Origin: Manis javanica
Lineage: Eukaryota; Chordata; Mammalia; Pholidota; Manidae
Length of the DNA: 64,000 nt
Assembly: GCF_040802235.1 (NCBI RefSeq)
Contig: NC_133161.1
Location: forward strand, 145,257,121 to 145,321,120
Direction of reading: 5' to 3'
A program made the translations under genes and the position numbers. The notes under the pieces were generated by a model. It was not told where the DNA came from and ran no database searches. It saw only the letters and a program-made list of their open reading frames with translations. Below are positions 18,936 to 31,348 of the stretch, in pieces; position 1 is the first letter of the stretch, and each line of letters opens with the position of its first letter.

Positions 18936-21900
18936 CTAGGAGTGGAACAGGGAGAGGTGGTCAGTGGGGTGGGAGGAAGCAATTCCTAAGACAGAAGGGC
19001 CTCTGAAAACCTAGCCTCAGGGCAACGGACAGGACGTTGGCCTAAGAATTAGAAGGCAGGCTCCAATTTGAACTTGGCACAAGCGTAAGACTTGAACCAG
19101 TCACCTTCTATGAGCCTCAGCTTTCCCATCTGAAAAATTCAATTGCAAAGATCCACCTCTCAGGGCATTTGTCAGGGTTAAATGAAGTCCCTTTCAGTAA
19201 AGGGACCACCAAAGGTTTGGCTGGTGCGCAATAACTATTCCTTGGTTTGGCCAGGTGGGAAATTCAAGATATTTACAACTGGTAGTGTACGCACATCAAC
19301 CAATCAGAAGAACCCAGGTGGTTCTCTGCTCTGCCCAGCATTAACTCTTTGGCAGCCGAATCAGATCAAGAGGGCGAGAGGCTGTGATGTCTGGTGTGAA
19401 GGGCTGGTATGACTGGTGCATGTGGTGGGACATTGGTCCAGAGTTTATTATGTTAGAATTTGCATACGTGATGTTCCCCTTGGCTGTATCCCAGCTAATG
19501 AATAAGCCAGAGAAAGAAGGATGTCACCCCTGGCTGCCACTGCTCCGTGGCTGTGGAAGCCATGCGGCCTTCGGGGTGGCCCTGTTCTACCATGAAGGAG
19601 GCACACGTGGCACATAGTGGGATGTCCTGAAGCCCAGAGTGAGGGGCGCTGAAGTGTCTGGCAGGCCAGATGGACAGTCCCACCTACCCTGTTCTCCCCT
19701 AGAGGTACCCCTTTCCCCCCACTCTATCCCTTGTTACCTCGTAGTCTGGATTGGGAACAGGTGGCGGCCTCTCCTTGTTCTGTCCTGCAGAGGAGGTGGG
19801 GGGAAAGGACTCATTTCCATGAGGGAACCCCAATCTGGTGGCAGTGAGACTCATATCTAGGATGGCGCCTCCTTGGTTCCCTCCTCTGTGGCTCCCTTTC
19901 TGCCTCTCAGCTGCCCTTTCTCTTTTCTTTCTTTCATCTGGTCTGTAAGGACCCCACACCCCTCTTATCACTTGGTGACTTTCCCAGATCCAGGCCCTTC
20001 CACTGTTTCCTTTCCCCCAAAGGAAGGGAAAGGAACGGGCAGAAATGAACGTCCCAAAGTCTCTCTCCCCACAGACTGGGGTGGAGTCTGAAAACTCTAG
20101 AGGCTGACAGGCATTTGAAGAAATGTCAATCAAATTTTTTTTTGCATTTTCCTGGGGTGGGAAGGAGAGGGGTGATCTGAGGCGTGAACCCCTCTGCCGA
20201 GATCTGGGTAGTTCAGCGAATGTTCTACGGAAGCTGTCTGGACCTAGCTGCGGACCTGCCGCCCGTCCCGGCCCAGGCTGCACACCCCCCTCGGCAGGAA
20301 TCTCCTCCAACCCAACCCGATGGTCTTACCCCTGGGCCTGCCGCCCGCACCCATCCCTCTGGTCACAGGTTTGGCCTTGGCCTTCCTGTTCTTGCTCCAG
20401 TAATACACGAGCAGCAGCAAGCCCAGGGTGATGCAGATGTCGACTATGATGATGGTGACCACTGCCATCAGGTCCACCTCAATGCAGCTCTCACACACTG
20501 CAGCGGGCGGGGGTGTGGGGAGAAGAGAAAGGAGCGCGAGAACACCGGACATGAGGAAGGAACAAACGGAGGCCATTCCGTCTTCCGCACTCGCGTGCTT
20601 GCCATGGACAGAGTCTCTTTGGATGAGCTTATAATAACAGGCAATGGCAAAGTGTAGTGGTTATGGACAGAGGCTCTGCAGTCAGGCAGTCCTGGGTTCA
20701 AGTCCCAGCTCCATTACTTACTAGCTGTGAGAATTGTGAAATGTGTTTTCAATTCACAAAGCCTCTGTTTCCTCATCTACAAAATGGGAATAAAATAATA
20801 CTTAACTCATATGAGGGGATGACCTGAAAAAAATCCCTGACAAGTGTTTGGTATAGTGCTTAAAAATTAATAAGCACTCAATAACTGTTAGCCATCATTG
20901 GTGTTTATTATTTATGCCTTGGTTTATGACATCTTATTATGGTGGCGTTCAGTCTCCTTTGCAAATCCTTCTGAAGAATTTGCCTCTGAATAAAGCATCA
21001 GATAAACTCATATGGATCTGTCCTAATTCTGGATGGGCTATGATGCAAGTGTGCCAATCCTGTCTCTTGGGAAGCTGTTGTTTTAGATCTAGTACTGCCC
21101 CACACTGATGTTTCGCCTGTAGTTCAGAGAACCCTAGTGCTGTGTGGCCCTGGAGAGTCCCTGGACTGATCGCAGAGAGGCACAGAGATGCTGGGGCACC
21201 AGGGAGTGAGGCTAGGGGAGGTGACGGAGAATGCCCTTCTGCCAAGGTCCCTCCCCAAGGAGCCTAGCAGCCTTTGCTCTGGAGACCTGTATTACCTCTT
21301 GCTTTCAGGTAGAGATAATGGTTCTTCTCCTTCGAGGAGCTTGTGTAGCAGGCATAGTAACCACTGTTTTCAACTTCTGAAAAGTCTTCCAGTTCTAGCT
21401 GTTTATTTTCATTAAATGGTCCGGGTAATTCTACATTATCTTTGGCCCATTTTATTGCTTCCGATTCAGAATCCTCCAGGCATGTCAGTGTTACCTTGGT
21501 TCCAGAGATGGAAACTTTATATGCTGGGGATTGGGAGAGAAGAGATGTGAAACTAGAGGGAGAAACCAGTAACAGTTCAAAGGGCAAATGCGTGACAAAA
21601 GAACTGGCCACGTGCAGAAAGACATCTGTCATCCAGGTCTCAGATCTCCTTGTTGAAAGGTGACTGAGAGCTGGAAAGAGAGGATACACAGGAGAAAGGG
21701 AACCGGAGGACCTTCTGAAAGTGGCGTCAGAGTTTAGGCATGGGCTTGGGGACTTGGGAAAGGGGGGATGGAAGTAAAGGAAAACCTATGAAAGTCCCTA
21801 TTTGGAATGTTTCTGAAATGGGAGCTGGGAATGTAATGTTGGGAGGACCTCAGTTCTGGGGGTTAATCTCTCTCCATCGATTCCTTCTCCTCTATCCATG

Positions 21901-24900
21901 TACCCGCATCCTCAGACAGGGCATACATAAAAGGCTGATACACTTACTTTTCTGTTCATGTATATTTTCATCTGAAAATGAAAAAAGGAAAGAGTGGTGA
22001 GAAAATAACCTTGGCTTAAATTTAAATTGTAGGGAAAGTTTTTCAAGTGAGGCTAGACAGTATCCCCCCAAATTCCAAAAGAGAGCCCATCCTTTAGGAC
22101 GCCACAAGCCTTAAAGGTGAGGTATGTACTTAACCCATGAAGGAAGCTCGTAGATGCAACTCAGAGACGTCAAATCAAGAATATACCAGCATGTGCTCCT
22201 AGATCGAGGTTCATGGAAGCTCAGAAAGTCTTAAAATCTTAAAGCTGAAAAATTCTAAAGCCTTGAGCTTAGCCTCTTGCACTAGCAAAAGACTGTTCCA
22301 GACAAGTACAAAAGGGTCTTCTCAGAGATAAGACCTTCTGTCTTTGAATTACTGATGCTTGGGCCTGCTTGCTTTTCATTACTCAGAAGTTCTTTCTTTT
22401 AACTAACAGAATCTCTCATAATAGAGATCAAATATCTATTTATTCTATATCACTTTTGTGTTATTGCCTTTAAATTATGTGAAGGACTATATTTACTTTA
22501 AGGGAGTGATTCTTCTATTAAAAAGCGGCTTTATTTTAAGTTACCTTTGAGTATAATCAACTCTCAATTATTTTTGTTAGAGGGAGGAACTTACGTGGTG
22601 GACAACCGAAATGCACTTATATAATTCGGAGATTCAGTCATGTTCCCCGCGGGAGGCAGTTTTACAGCGGGAGGTGGGGGCTGGGGCGGCCCCTCATTTC
22701 CTGGGAGACTTGTGGCAGGGGCACTGGGCAGCACCAGGCGAGGCTTGAACCTGGATGTGACAGTGGTGGCACTCCGAGATAGGCCTCTCTCTGTGGGGCA
22801 TTTTGGTACATGACGCTGTTGGGGACAGAGCACTAGACTGAGTCAGAAGCCCTGTCTTTGAGTCCCAGATCCGCCTCAGGTTGTGTGACCAAAGGCAACT
22901 CATGTAACTTCTCCGAGTCTTAGTTTCTTCACCTGGGAAATACAGGAAAAACACCCACTGCACAGGGTATTTGTGTGAATAAAACAGAGTATGAAGCTGA
23001 AGGTGGGGAGTGCACAGCTGATGCTCAAGGAGAAAGCTGCTTTCTTCCTTTCTGTCTGGGGGTCCTGCTGCAATGGGGGACAGTGCTGAGTTCTGACCCT
23101 GTCACCCAGGCAGCTCTCGTATGAGGTCATAGGAAATGCAAATGAATCATTCTCCAGGTTTATGTGTCTGCAAATAGTTGGGAATTGAGTATAATGACAA
23201 TAGATAGCTGATATTATTTTGACTTAGAAATAATTTTTCAGCACTGGTATTTAAAAAAAAGTTAAATAAGATAGAAATCATAAATAAAATAATTTAAAAG
23301 TAAATAGATAGTTCACCCTACTTGGCATGTTTGAAAAAGAAACAAAGACAATGGCTCACAACTCCTATTGGCACAACTCCAGTAGCAGAGCTTAGACTCA
23401 CACATGCTCACACAAGCGCCTCCATGCCTGTGCTTGGAAATAGGATGCATGCTCCCAAGGATTTTATGTACATCCAGAGACAACGTTTTCTACTGGTTAA
23501 GAAAATGTGCTTCAGTATTAGCTAACTCTGCATTTATATTTATCTCTGTGATTGTACTACTTATTGTCTAAGCCTTGTTTTCCTTATCGGTAGAATAGGG
23601 ATGTTAGGAGAATTAGATGAGGAAATTCAGGTAAAATATTTAGGGCAATGCCTAAATTTACATATTCATATTCAATAAACTTTAATGCTATTATCTAGAC
23701 TGCATGCTTCCCATGTAATAATAGCTAAAATTTACCTACTGCCTTCTAGATGTCAGAAATACTCTAAGTGAGCCATCAGTCCTCATAACAACCCTACAAG
23801 CTAGGTACCATTATTTTTTCATTTTACACATGATGCTATTGCACAGAGAAGTTAAGTAAATTATTCACAGGTACTCAGCAAGTAAGAAGTTAAGCCAGGA
23901 TTCCAAGTGGCTTCTAGCTTCAGAGTTAGACTCTTAACCTCATATTACACACCCTATCTCTTCTGGCTAAAATACCTTCTTCCCTAAAATACAAGCTCAT
24001 CCTTTAAAACTCTTCTCAAGAATCATCCCCCCTTGGGGATCCTTCCTCAGCTACCCTCTCTAGAGTTGGCCACTCCTCTCTACATATATTATTTTACTCT
24101 GTATCTATTCATATCATAGCTGCAACACACTATATTATCATTGTTTATCTCTCATGCAAGACCACTGGTTTCTTGAGGGGAGAGAATTAGTGATGCATTC
24201 ATGTGTATGCTCATTATTCATTCAAAAATATTCACTGAACACCTATTATGTGCCAGGCACTGGGCCAGATAAATAAGACATCATCTTTGTCATCAACAAA
24301 CTCATGATTTACACAAAAACTCCAACCCACAACCACATGTATATTCCCTGAATGTATGCATAGGGGCACATATCATGCTTGGCTATAATCAGACATGATA
24401 GTTAACAACGAACAGGCATATTGCACACAGATCCTATAGAAAGATAATTATATTTTCCCTCTAATAGTCCTGTTTATTACTGTGATTGTCCTCCATGACC
24501 ATTTTGTTCCACAGTTGAAAAGAGGTCCTACCAAGTGAAAATCCTCTTACCATTGTCTTCATTATCTGAAAAGGAAATGATAAGAAACCATTAGCAGTAG
24601 TCCTACCCACTACTAAGATCAGACCATGACCCTAACGGTTAAGACTCTTGCGTCAACCTTTAGGAAACAGTGGAGCTTCAAATTTCCCAAGGCTCTATAT
24701 GAAAAGCTGGTTTGGGCCCTACAACCTACCTTAAACAACTGATGGCTATATACAATCATGGATCTTAAATAATCATTTTGCAATAGATATATTTAAATAT
24801 CAAATCAGTACATTGTACACCTAAACTTATGCCATGTTATATGTCAATTGTATCTCAATAAAGCTGGGAAAAAAAGAAGATCCATATGGGCGTATGTCAA

Positions 24901-27595
24901 ACGATAAACAAAAATCAACTCTAAATGGTGAGAGCATGCAGAAGAGATGAGCTATCCTGGAACATGTGTCAGTGCTTTTGACTCATCCTATCTGTCAGTA
25001 ACGTAATACTAAAGTATGCTGCATGGTAAAAAAAAAAAAAAAAGCTGGGGAGTGGTCCTAAGGACACTATAAACCAGGTAGTACAGTGGAATGTAGACTG
25101 GCACAGTGGCTGCCTTTAAACACAAAACTGGTTCACTCAGTTTGGAGTTGCTGATTGAAGAGGAGGGATTCCAACACTGGGACACTCCTGACCCTACAGT
25201 TGATATTAAGAAAAGAAGTACAGGCCAGGCACATGTGCACACAGGAACACAACTGCACATTTGCATTTGGGCAGTGATCCTGCGAGTATCCTCAAATGCT
25301 GCCCGAGAACCTTATTTACTGCATCCTGGTGTGTGCATTCAAGCCACATATGCTCTAGAAAGTCTCACATCAAATGTGAAATGCAAACAAATGAAAACTT
25401 GGCATTTTCAACTTAACAGTCTCAATTTTTTTTCTTTGAAGAGTTGACATTATTTCCTACCATCTCTGTTGCTTTCCTGTTCTTGTCTATCAGTACTCTA
25501 GACTTATGAGAAGGCAAAGGAGAAGATGGTAGAAACCCCATTTATTGAAGAAACAAACCCCTTTCGTTCTCTGTGGAAGCTCTGTGGGAGGTCTAGAGAA
25601 AGCTCCACTCATGAACACACAGAATGCTGGGTTGATTTCATCACAAGGAAAGAAAAGATATCTCACCTTCCTGCCCCCAAGCGCCAACTAGAAAACAAAT
25701 AAGAAAAAAAAGAGTTAGTAATTCTGAGGCCCTGAAATTCCAAGCAGAAAAAGCCCTGTTGTCCAGTCAGACCATTTCTGAACACCAGATTCCTTCCCAA
25801 CCACTGCTGGATCACAGGCATTCTGATACCCCAGATAAGAGACATGTCCTGCTGGGCATGGCCCAGGGCTCCTGGTCAATTACGGATGAAACAGAGCAAG
25901 AAAGTATCTAACATTAAAGATGAAAACAAAGTATTTTGAAAAATCAGAAGTTAGAAAAAGCTGGGGCTGCTCTTTGGGTGGCCGGAGAAACAGCAAAAGA
26001 ATTTTGCAGCCAAGCCTTCATTTTGAAAATTGGTCTCATCGACTGTGGAAGAAAACAAGCTCTTGGTTAGGTACAAATATTGACATTCTTGTTCCATCTC
26101 TGGCTCCCGCTTGTCTGATGGTCCAGTTTTTCCATATGTTTTCTGCTTAAGACAGAGCTGGAGATATTTGAAACTTGGATTATTCATCAACTAGAGCTAG
26201 TGTGTCGAAGAGAGCCTGGGTACCTTTCCGCGGGGCCCTATCACTCAGCGATAACCTGGTTCATTCCAGTGACATTGCCTGAAGGTTATCTGTACACCCA
26301 GCCTCTGCCCTGGGTGAGACACCCCCACCCTCACTGCTGTTGCATCCCCGGAGCACACTGGGCACGTTCTCCTGATGCCAAATCTCTGGCGGTGCTTGGG
26401 TCTTTGACATCCATTCTCTCTCTCTCTCTCTTTCTCTTTAGGCAAAGCATAGTTTACACTAGAGGCTTCTGTGAAAATGCCTGCCCACCTCTTGCAGGAG
26501 TCACATCCTGCCCCTGGACATTCCAAGTGTGTTCTTGGACCAGAAGGAGAGCTTATTAGAAATGCACAATTGCAGCCCCCACTCCCAACGTACTGAGGCA
26601 GAAGCTGTAGTTTAATGAGATCCCCAGAGGACTCATGTGCACATTCAAACCCGAGACACCCACGATGAAGCAGGAAGTGGGGGGGCATCATGGCTGCGGC
26701 TCTAAGACAGGAGCCCCTGCCGAGAGAGCATTTTCTAGGTCTCTGAAATCAAACCTTGGCGAGCCATTTGCTTCACGTAGTGCAGCCATTAAGAGCCCAG
26801 GCCTGTAGACAGACAGCCCTGATCGCCCAGTTCAGCTTTAGTGCCTAGTAGCTGTGCAGTTCTCAACAAGTTATTTAGCGTCTCTGAATATCAGATTCTT
26901 CACCTGCAGAATAGGGAACATAACACTCACCTTCTAGGTGGGGATCAGGATTAAATTAGTTAACACATGGAAAGAAATTTTCTTTATACAGTATCTGGCA
27001 CTTAATAAATGGCCACCTTTAAAGAAAATCTTCCTTATCTCATATGAGACATGAAATGTTGGTTATCAATTTATATCCCACCTTGCTTCAAAAAGGGCTA
27101 AACGAATAGAAAATTCTTGGTTAGCTGAAAAGGATGGAAAATTATAAGGTGTTTTATTGTCTCGTCTCAGACACAAGGCTTGCTATGCTCTGCGCAGTTC
27201 GGGTTCAACTATCTGCTCTCCTCACAAGGAGTGGGGGTCGGCTCTTCTAATCTCTTTTGTGTTAGTTCTCAAAGACCCAGTAGTTCACTGACAGAACCCA
27301 CTTGTTTTTGAAGGCCAAGAGCTCTTTGCTTTCAACAGCTATGAACCTAACTGTTTTTTTTTTGTTGTTGTTGTTGCTGTTCCCTGAATGGTCTCTGGCA
27401 CATCTTTTTTGTTAGCCTCCAGCCTTAGTTCCCTCCCCTAACAGCACAAATGGGTCCTTACATCTTCAGGTAAATGAGGCTCCCTGGCACCACTGGGCCT
27501 TCCCATGGCCTGGAGAAACCACCCTTTCCCATTCCACGCTACTCACCTGATAAGAGGCAGAGCCCCAGAACTGTCCAGAGATTCCTTGACGGCAT
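18879..27595 (-). CDS. CD3E: CD3 epsilon chain of the T-cell receptor complex (spliced, 8 coding exons)
   Basis: Coding exons are 27547-27595, 25667-25687, 24551-24565, 21948-21971, 21296-21523, 20330-20497, 19738-19784 and 18879-18935. They sum to 609 nt, or 202 residues. A non-coding first exon lies at 27769 to about 27965. All junctions are GT..AG. After the signal peptide comes an acidic N-terminus ([14 protein letters not shown]), then an Ig domain (VTLTC...GYYACY). A CESC stalk leads to the helix [20 protein letters not shown]. The cytoplasmic tail has a basic stretch ([12 protein letters not shown]), a proline-rich Nck site (PPPVPNPDY), and one ITAM ([15 protein letters not shown]). 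In the family it pairs with CD3 gamma and delta and is essential for TCR assembly and signalling. The N-terminal microexon region differs in length and sequence from human. Identity is very secure. Confidence 0.97.
19020..19205 (+). repeat. MIR SINE in CD3E intron 8
   Basis: MIR-type wording 'atgagcctcagctttcccat' then 'ctgaaaaattcaattgc', with the upstream 'ggacgttggcctaagaatta'. Confidence 0.6.
19738..19784 (-). CDS. CD3E: CD3E exon: proline-rich segment and first ITAM tyrosine
   Basis: 47 nt coding [16 protein letters not shown]. The acceptor is CTCTGCAG and the donor GAG|GTAACA. It contains the Nck-binding PxxDY-type motif. Confidence 0.96.
20330..20497 (-). CDS. CD3E: CD3E exon: stalk, transmembrane helix and basic tail
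   Basis: 168 nt, [20 protein letters not shown], then [20 protein letters not shown] and [17 protein letters not shown]. The acceptor is CGCTGCAG and the donor AGGG|GTAAGA. Confidence 0.96.
20640..20900 (+). repeat. MIR SINE in CD3E intron 6
   Basis: A well-preserved MIR: 'gtcctgggttcaagtcccag', 'tttcctcatctacaaaatgg' and the following T-rich tail. Confidence 0.75.
21296..21523 (-). CDS. CD3E: CD3E exon: Ig-like extracellular domain
   Basis: 228 nt starting at the T-Y-K junction. It codes [40 protein letters not shown] and further to the G-strand, ending LYLKAR. The Ig cysteines are at LTCL and YACY. No N-x-S/T sequon is present, as in human. Confidence 0.96.
21948..21971 (-). CDS. CD3E: CD3E 24-nt microexon
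   Basis: It codes about DENIHEQK. The acceptor is CATTTTCAG and the donor AAAA|GTAAGTG, both strong. It is divisible by three with phase 1 ends. Confidence 0.9.
22830..22995 (+). repeat. MIR SINE in CD3E intron 4
   Basis: MIR-type 'gagtcccagatccgcctcag', 'gtgaccaaaggcaactcatg' and 'agtttcttcacctggg'. Confidence 0.65.
23480..24310. repeat. MIR, MIR and L2 run in CD3E intron 4
   Basis: A plus-strand MIR-like stretch (about 23480-23700), a minus-strand MIR (about 23720-23945) and an L2 tail (about 23950-24310, ending 'tattcactgaacacctatt') follow one another. All are ancient. Confidence 0.55.
24551..24565 (-). CDS. CD3E: CD3E 15-nt microexon
   Basis: 15 nt, ATAATGAAGACAATG. It completes D-N-E-D-N in phase 1. 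The acceptor is CCTTTTCAG and the donor AATG|GTAAGA. It is tiny but flanked by good splice signals. Confidence 0.88.
24740..24880 (+). repeat. Short L1 3' tail in CD3E intron 3 / 4 boundary region
   Basis: Reads 'gtacacctaaacttatgcca' then 'tgtatctcaataaagctggg' and a short A run, an L1 tail. It lies in CD3E intron 3. Confidence 0.6.
25667..25687 (-). CDS. CD3E: CD3E 21-nt microexon
   Basis: TTGGCGCTTGGGGGCAGGAA plus G. It completes the end of the signal peptide and the mature N-terminus (V-G-A-W-G-Q-E). The acceptor is TTTTCTAG and the donor GAAG|GTGAGA. The human exon is 18 nt, so this one is one codon longer. Confidence 0.92.
26530..27020. repeat. MER5-like fragment and MIR in CD3E intron 2
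   Basis: A weak MER5-type segment near 26530-26650 ('agcttattagaaatgcacaa') is followed by a clear plus-strand MIR at about 26790-27020 ('gtgcagttctcaacaagtta'). Confidence 0.5.
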
Positions 27596-27655
27596 CCTTC
27601 TCTCACAGGACATTTACTCTACCTAAAATGGCGGAGGACAAGTTACTTATTCGTT
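27547..27655 (-). CDS. CD3E: CD3E exon 2: start codon and signal peptide
   Basis: ATG at 27593-27595 starts [16 protein letters not shown]. The coding part is 27547-27595 (49 nt) and 27596-27655 is 5' UTR. The acceptor is TTTTTCAG and the donor CAG|GTGAGT. This start aligns with the human initiator and opens the signal peptide. Confidence 0.93.
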
Positions 27656-27768
27656 CTGAAAAAGAAACCAGAAGACTTTTTCAAAACCCCTGCTGGAGAT
27701 GAGGACCCTGGGGCCCTTGCCCCCCAGTTGCCCCAGTGAAGGAGGGCGCTTTGTAGAGGGAGACTCAC

Positions 27769-27965
27769 CATTTTCTGAAGCAGGCACCTACGGCTGGGAG
27801 GGGAGGCGGGTTTCTGAACCCTCGCAGGAAGTGTGGAGGGGCCTCTGGGCCTGCAGGGCTCTGCGTCACTGGGAAACGTTCGAGGCAGAGGCAGCCACCT
27901 GGGCAGGCTGGGGAGATGAGCCCCACATCATCCCTACAGTATGAGCAAGAGAACTCTGGCAAAAT
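27769..27965 (-). other. CD3E: CD3E exon 1, non-coding leader and promoter edge
   Basis: The minus-strand sequence matches the human CD3E leader as remembered (a 'cattttctgaagcaggc' region on plus, and a GAACGTTTCC-type segment). It ends with a donor ATG|GTGAGT at 27769. The upstream end is approximate, near 27965. Confidence 0.7.
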
Positions 27966-30900
27966 GTGAGGGTGTGGTGAAAAATACCTGCAATTTAGCT
28001 GCCCCGGGGCCTTGCACAATGTATCTCCACACTGGGGACCCCCTACTCAAGAACTGCCTCTCCCCAGATAAGCCGTGACAGGAAGAACAACAAACACCAA
28101 GTATCTGCTTTCATTACGGTGTGCCTGGCACGGAGTGGCGAGGGGTAGCCATTTTTTTTAACAAAAGCTCCTGGCTTGAAAATACATGTTGGCTTAAAAT
28201 CATGAGATGTCGTTTTTTTTTTTTTTTTTTTGGCCTGTAGTATTTACAAAAATACTTTAAAACGCAATATTCAATGTTGGCAAGGGTAAAGAGTGACAGT
28301 CTCAAAATCTGCTGATATGTGTGTAAACTGATACAACTTTTCTTAATTTTTTAACCATGCATTGATCAAATGCTTACCATATTCCAGGCACTGTGCTAAG
28401 GGATTTACATCCTATCTCATTTAATCCCCAAAACTAACCTCTAAGGTGGGTATTATTTTTATCCCCATTTTATTGAGCAAACTGAGGCTCAGACAGGTTA
28501 TCTAACTTGTAGACTACAGAGCTGGGACTCTAGAAAACATCTTGCCAGAATTACAGTTAGTAAATATTTAGTGTGTACTGTGCAGTAGTTATGTGCTGGG
28601 TGATAGTAATACAGCAGTAACAAAGATAGGTCATCCTCGTGGAGGGAGCAAGGAAAAGTGGACATTACATTTTGGGAGATTGACGCCAAGAAAGAGGAAA
28701 TACAGGTGCCATGGGAATGATTAAAGAGGGGCTGAATATAGTTTGGGAGTAGATATAGTCTCCTGAAAAAGTGACATCTCAGCTGAGATCTGATGGAAGA
28801 ATGGGAGTGAGCCAGGTGGAGGGGAGGAGAAGTAAATATTCCAGACAGAGGCAGCACCAGGCTTGGAGTCCAGAGATGAGGAAGAGAGGCCCGCTGAGGA
28901 GACTGCAAGTCCAGAAGGGCAGGTAACGAGAATGAGGAGGTGGCAGGACAGGAGACGGGGAAGTCAGCAGGGGCCAGCTGGGGGGGACTTACAAACCAGG
29001 TTAAGAATTCTTTCAGATTATTGCAAGGGCACTGGGAAGCAATTGAAGGGTTGAAAGCAGCGGAGGGACAGTATCAGATTCTTTAAAGAAAAATTTTAAA
29101 TGAGAAAATGTTTTAATTATGGATAACGACGGCCCCTGCCCCAGCTCGCCTCTGCCCTATTCCTCTCCCACGAGAAAACCACCGAACTGTGTAAACAGTT
29201 TTCTGCTAGTGGTTACGTGCTTCTCTCTCAACGTGCACTGTCATCCTGCAGGCTGTCTGGGAAACAGGCTTTGTGATGGAGGTCTCCATGCAGGTGGCTC
29301 GCCGGGGACTGGGCAGAGGGAGACGGGGAACTGAGACCGCAGCCGATCCCGTGGATTCTGAGGCTGGGATGGCTTCATCGGAGGCAATGAGCACATCGTC
29401 CGGCCTTGGAGAACTGTTCCCAGAGAGCAGGTGTGACCGTGGTCCAGTCAGCTAGCTGCCTTCACAGACGCCGAGCCCTCGCCTCGGGCTTTCTCCTGCT
29501 CTTCTTATGTGGTTTTGTTCATCTACCTGTCCAGCATTTCCCCACATTCACTAGGGAGTTAAGCACCTGTTGTGCACTTTTTCTCTCTACCCTTAACATT
29601 CGAGAGATTCCACAGGGGCCACCTTTCCCCCAGTTTATCACCATTACCTCGTACTCCCTACCACTGCTCCACAGCTGCCCACTCTTCATTAAGCCTTGCA
29701 TAAAATACTCAGATCTGTTGCTTTGTCTTTGTATTTCTTAGGAAGGCTCTGTGTCACATAGAACTTATATTGAATAAATTTGTAGGCTTTTCTTCAGTGA
29801 ATCTTTGTCAGTTTAACTTTCAGACCCAGCCAGGGACCCCTAAGAGGATCAAGGGAAACTTTTTCCTCTTCCACACCCCGTTGTAGCAATGCAAGGGCAA
29901 GAATTCCAGGCTCTAGCTGTAGCTTGCCAGGTGCCACGGTGGGCAGCTATGGATTTCATGACGAATCCCAGGCGGAGGACACAGAGTGCCAGAATAGGTG
30001 TTAAAAAAGGATGACTGACTAAGGATCTTACGAATATTGAGTGTCTCACAGATATTTGGTGTTTCATGTGCTTGGTGAACATTTAGTGGCGGCTTAGTTT
30101 GCCCAGCCCTTCCCGTAGCAGCAGACATCTGCTTTACTCAGGGTCGAACAAGCTACTTGCTTCTACTCTTAATTTCATCCATCCTCCTCATTTGTTTCCT
30201 TCTCTTATTCTCTTTAGCAGACCTGAATCTTCTTAATATTCTTACACAATACAGCAAACACACCTTACAAGGATTCAGGAGCTAACTTGAAGAGGCCACA
30301 CTGGTCAAAGACAGGATCATTTGAGAATCAAAAAGATAATAACTGTAATGTTTGAAATGCACCAAGTATGTTTAGTGCCATGAGTTCATAATAACATTTC
30401 TACAAACACAAACAAAATGAAATCTCTAATGACAGCCACTGGACAATGGTACTGAGCAGATTCATTGTGCTCAAAATTGGTCTTTCCTATATGAACCATC
30501 CCCCTGGGTAACCATTTAGTAGGTGAGGGCGTTTCTCTTCCTAGAAGTAGTCTAGGAAGGAAGAAAATGAAGCAGGAATGACTGAATTAGAACACCATCA
30601 TTTTGCAATCCCCGGTGAATGGCTGGGTCTAGGCACTGAGCATCAACGACCGCTAACATCACACAAAAAGACAATCACACATCACATACCTCTTGAAGGA
30701 GACACATAATACCACTTACAAGGTAGTCTTGTGTGCAAAAAGTTGACTGTGCATCTGATTGTGCCTCCATCATCACTCTTCGATGTGGTCACCTGTCAAC
30801 TTGCTACAAACGCAAATTTTCAGGACTTGTCTCAGCCCAGAATCAGCAGCTCTGGTGCTGGGGCCCAGCAATATATTTTAACAAGCCATTCGGGATGATT

Positions 30901-31200
30901 ATGTGTGTAAGCCCGACGCCAGCTTAACAGGAAAGAGAGAGGAACATACTGCACAGCGCCATGGTAACACAGGCAAAAAGTCCAGCCTCTGGAGAACTCT
31001 GTCAGACAAATGACTCAGTTTCTTAAAATTTCAATTGGGAGGAGGTGAAAAAGAGATGAAGGGGGACCTAGCGATTAAAAGAGACTTGGGAAACATATCA
31101 ATCAATTGCAAATTCTGGACCTTATTGGGACCCTAATTCAAATAAATAAGCTGTAAAAACATTTCATGACATTTGTGAGGTAACTGGAAATTGTAACACT
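27966..31200. other. CD3E upstream region
   Basis: Repeat-bearing intergenic DNA: a minus MIR at about 28350-28520, ancient LINE-type sequence at about 28540-29060, and a weak MER5-like piece near 30830-30920. A T-run at 28210-28230 is also present. I see no gene. T-cell control elements may lie near the promoter but cannot be assigned by eye. Confidence 0.45.
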
Positions 31201-31348
31201 GGCTATTTAATATTTAGGGAATTCTAATTCTTTTTAGGTGTGATAATGGTATTGAAGTTATACTTACAAGTGAAATGATCTGTTGGATGCTGATTTTTGG
31301 ACAGATGAGAATCTTCGACTTGTTCAAAATAATATTGGAATGGGTAAG
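31200..31348 (+). repeat. Old L1-type tail, left part
   Basis: L1-tail-like wording ('gtgataatggtattgaagtt', 'tgttggatgctgatttttgg') that resumes after the insert at 31814. Family from memory. Confidence 0.5.

Noticed and set aside
19699-20310. A 203-codon minus-strand open frame
   Set aside because: It spans CD3E exon 8 and the intron beside it. Only 19738-19784 is supported by splice signals and homology.
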